From the NCBI GenBank assembly GCA_028226535.1, contig JAOJEG010000004.1, forward strand, positions 1 through 52,492: 52,492 nt of DNA, read 5' to 3'. The DNA is from Candidatus Pelagibacter sp. (lineage in GTDB: Bacteria > Pseudomonadota > Alphaproteobacteria > Pelagibacterales > Pelagibacteraceae). Made by a program: the position numbers and the translations under genes. Below the pieces are notes generated by a model that saw only the letters and a program-made list of their open reading frames with translations, was not told the origin of the DNA and did not search any database. Shown here in pieces: positions 51,876 to 52,492 of this stretch. Within the stretch, counting starts at the first letter, position 1. Every line of letters begins with the position of its first letter.

Positions 51876-52492
51876 TTATAAGTATGGAGGCTTGGAATAA
51901 CCTTTAGCAGATTCTGTAAAGATTTCATAACCATTTTCAGTAATTCCTAAAGTATGCTCGAATTGTGCTGATAAAGATTTATCTTTTGTAACAGCAGTCC
52001 AGCCATCATTTAACATTTTAACATCGTATTTACCTGTATTAATCATAGGTTCAATTGTAAAAGTCATTCCAGGTCTTAAATCCATTCCAGAGTTTTTATT
52101 TCCATAATGAAGAATATTAGGAGGTTCATGAAATGTTGTGCTGATACCATGACCACAAAAATCTCTTACAACAGAAAAACCTTTATCTTCAACGAATGAT
52201 TGAATTTCATATCCTATATCCCCTAATCGAATTCCAGGTTTTAAAATCTTTATTGCTCTCATCATAGATTCGTAAGTTATATCAATTAGATTATTTAGTT
52301 TGACTGATGTGTTTCCAATTGAAAACATTCGACTGGTATCCCCATAATGCTCATCTACGATTGCAGTTACATCAACATTAATTGCATCTCCATCTCTTAG
52401 CACTCTATCAGATGGAATACCGTGGCACACAACATGATTTAAAGAAGTACATAAAGATTTAGTAAACCCCCTATAGTAAAGAGGGGCAGAGT
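51876..52492 (-). CDS. map: Methionine aminopeptidase, 5' end outside the window
   Basis: Removes the N-terminal methionine from new proteins. The frame is open to the window edge: beyond the internal GTG/Met the reading SAPLYYRGFTKSLCTSLNH continues upstream, so the start lies outside. The metal-binding residues of a type I enzyme are visible in NVDVTAIVDEHYGDTSR (Asp pair), DFCGHGISTTFHEPPN (His), TIEPMI (Glu) and AQFEHTLGI (Glu). It is just before purB; the two are likely co-transcribed. Confidence 0.9.
   Translation of the reverse strand, partial: SAPLYYRGFTKSLCTSLNHVVCHGIPSDRVLRDGDAINVDVTAIVDEHYGDTSRMFSIGNTSVKLNNLIDITYESMMRAIKILKPGIRLGDIGYEIQSFVEDKGFSVVRDFCGHGISTTFHEPPNILHYGNKNSGMDLRPGMTFTIEPMINTGKYDVKMLNDGWTAVTKDKSLSAQFEHTLGITENGYEIFTESAKGYSKPPYL

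Noticed and set aside
1..52492. CRISPR array, insertion sequence, phage or integrase
   Set aside because: No repeated spacer array, transposase, terminal repeats or phage gene was seen in either strand.

Overview
The window looks like a piece of the chromosome of a SAR11-type marine alphaproteobacterium (Candidatus Pelagibacter or a close relative). This is an inference. It rests on the very low GC content (about 30% by eye), extremely short intergenic gaps with many 1-4 bp gene overlaps, the gene content (TctCBA, amino-acid ABC uptake, several EamA exporters, a methylcitrate cluster, purL-bolA-grxD order), and the absence of phage, IS and CRISPR sequence. No stretch longer than 300 bases lacks a gene; the largest gaps (about 120-190 bp) hold a tRNA promoter, a divergent promoter with an IclR-type operator, an nrd control region and a hairpin.

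Layout. 1-1 kb: the end of a membrane protein and an elongator tRNA-Met. 1-3.2 kb: a polyamine and methylthioadenosine module (apt, a nucleosidase, and a fused S-adenosylmethionine decarboxylase/spermidine synthase). 3.2-6.3 kb: a polar amino-acid ABC uptake system (binding protein and two permeases, no ATPase) followed by a PhyH-type dioxygenase. 6.3-9.6 kb: an EamA exporter, a DUF6165-like protein, a GT9 glycosyltransferase and an AbrB-family membrane protein. 9.6-13.4 kb: an IclR regulator divergent from a complete tripartite tricarboxylate transporter. 13.4-17.6 kb: a minus-strand run of two EamA exporters, a methyltransferase, a GT4 glycosyltransferase and a thioredoxin-like protein. 17.6-25.7 kb: mixed metabolism (gamma carbonic anhydrase, ROK kinase, DUF1330, a hydratase, PNPOx-like, HIBADH-like, MFS, rpoZ, dusA, TauE, HIT). 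25.9-28.8 kb: a Lys/Glu-rich coiled-coil protein, a frameshifted small secreted protein and a phosphohexomutase. 28.9-32.1 kb: class Ia ribonucleotide reductase and a 57-residue lipoprotein. 32.1-35.6 kb: prpDBC. 35.7-37.0 kb: a tandem pair of Gph-like phosphatases. 37.1-45.4 kb: a stand-alone GlmU acetyltransferase, glmS, class II DAHP synthase, nadE, cysS, cimA and a TrmJ-like methyltransferase. 45.5-46.1 kb: rpsD. 46.1-52.5 kb: map-purB-purC-purS-purQ-purL-bolA-grxD on the minus strand.

How genes work together. The fused SpeD/SpeE makes methylthioadenosine; the neighbouring nucleosidase can release adenine, and Apt can convert adenine to AMP. PurB, C, S, Q and L carry successive steps of purine synthesis. 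GlmS and the GlmU fragment both act on the UDP-GlcNAc route. PrpD, B and C form the methylcitrate cycle for propionyl-CoA.

Most notable observations: a small secreted-protein gene that reads only if two compensating single-base indels are undone; a GlmU that lacks its uridylyltransferase domain; a SpeD-SpeE fusion with a changed aminopropyltransferase motif; a tandem 17-bp palindrome pair between iclR and tctC; hairpins at both binding-protein/permease junctions; a hairpin with a minus-strand U-tail that may end a small RNA; and strong promoters so close to rpsD, nrdA and rpoZ that their mRNAs may be nearly leaderless. No clearly new multi-gene system was found.
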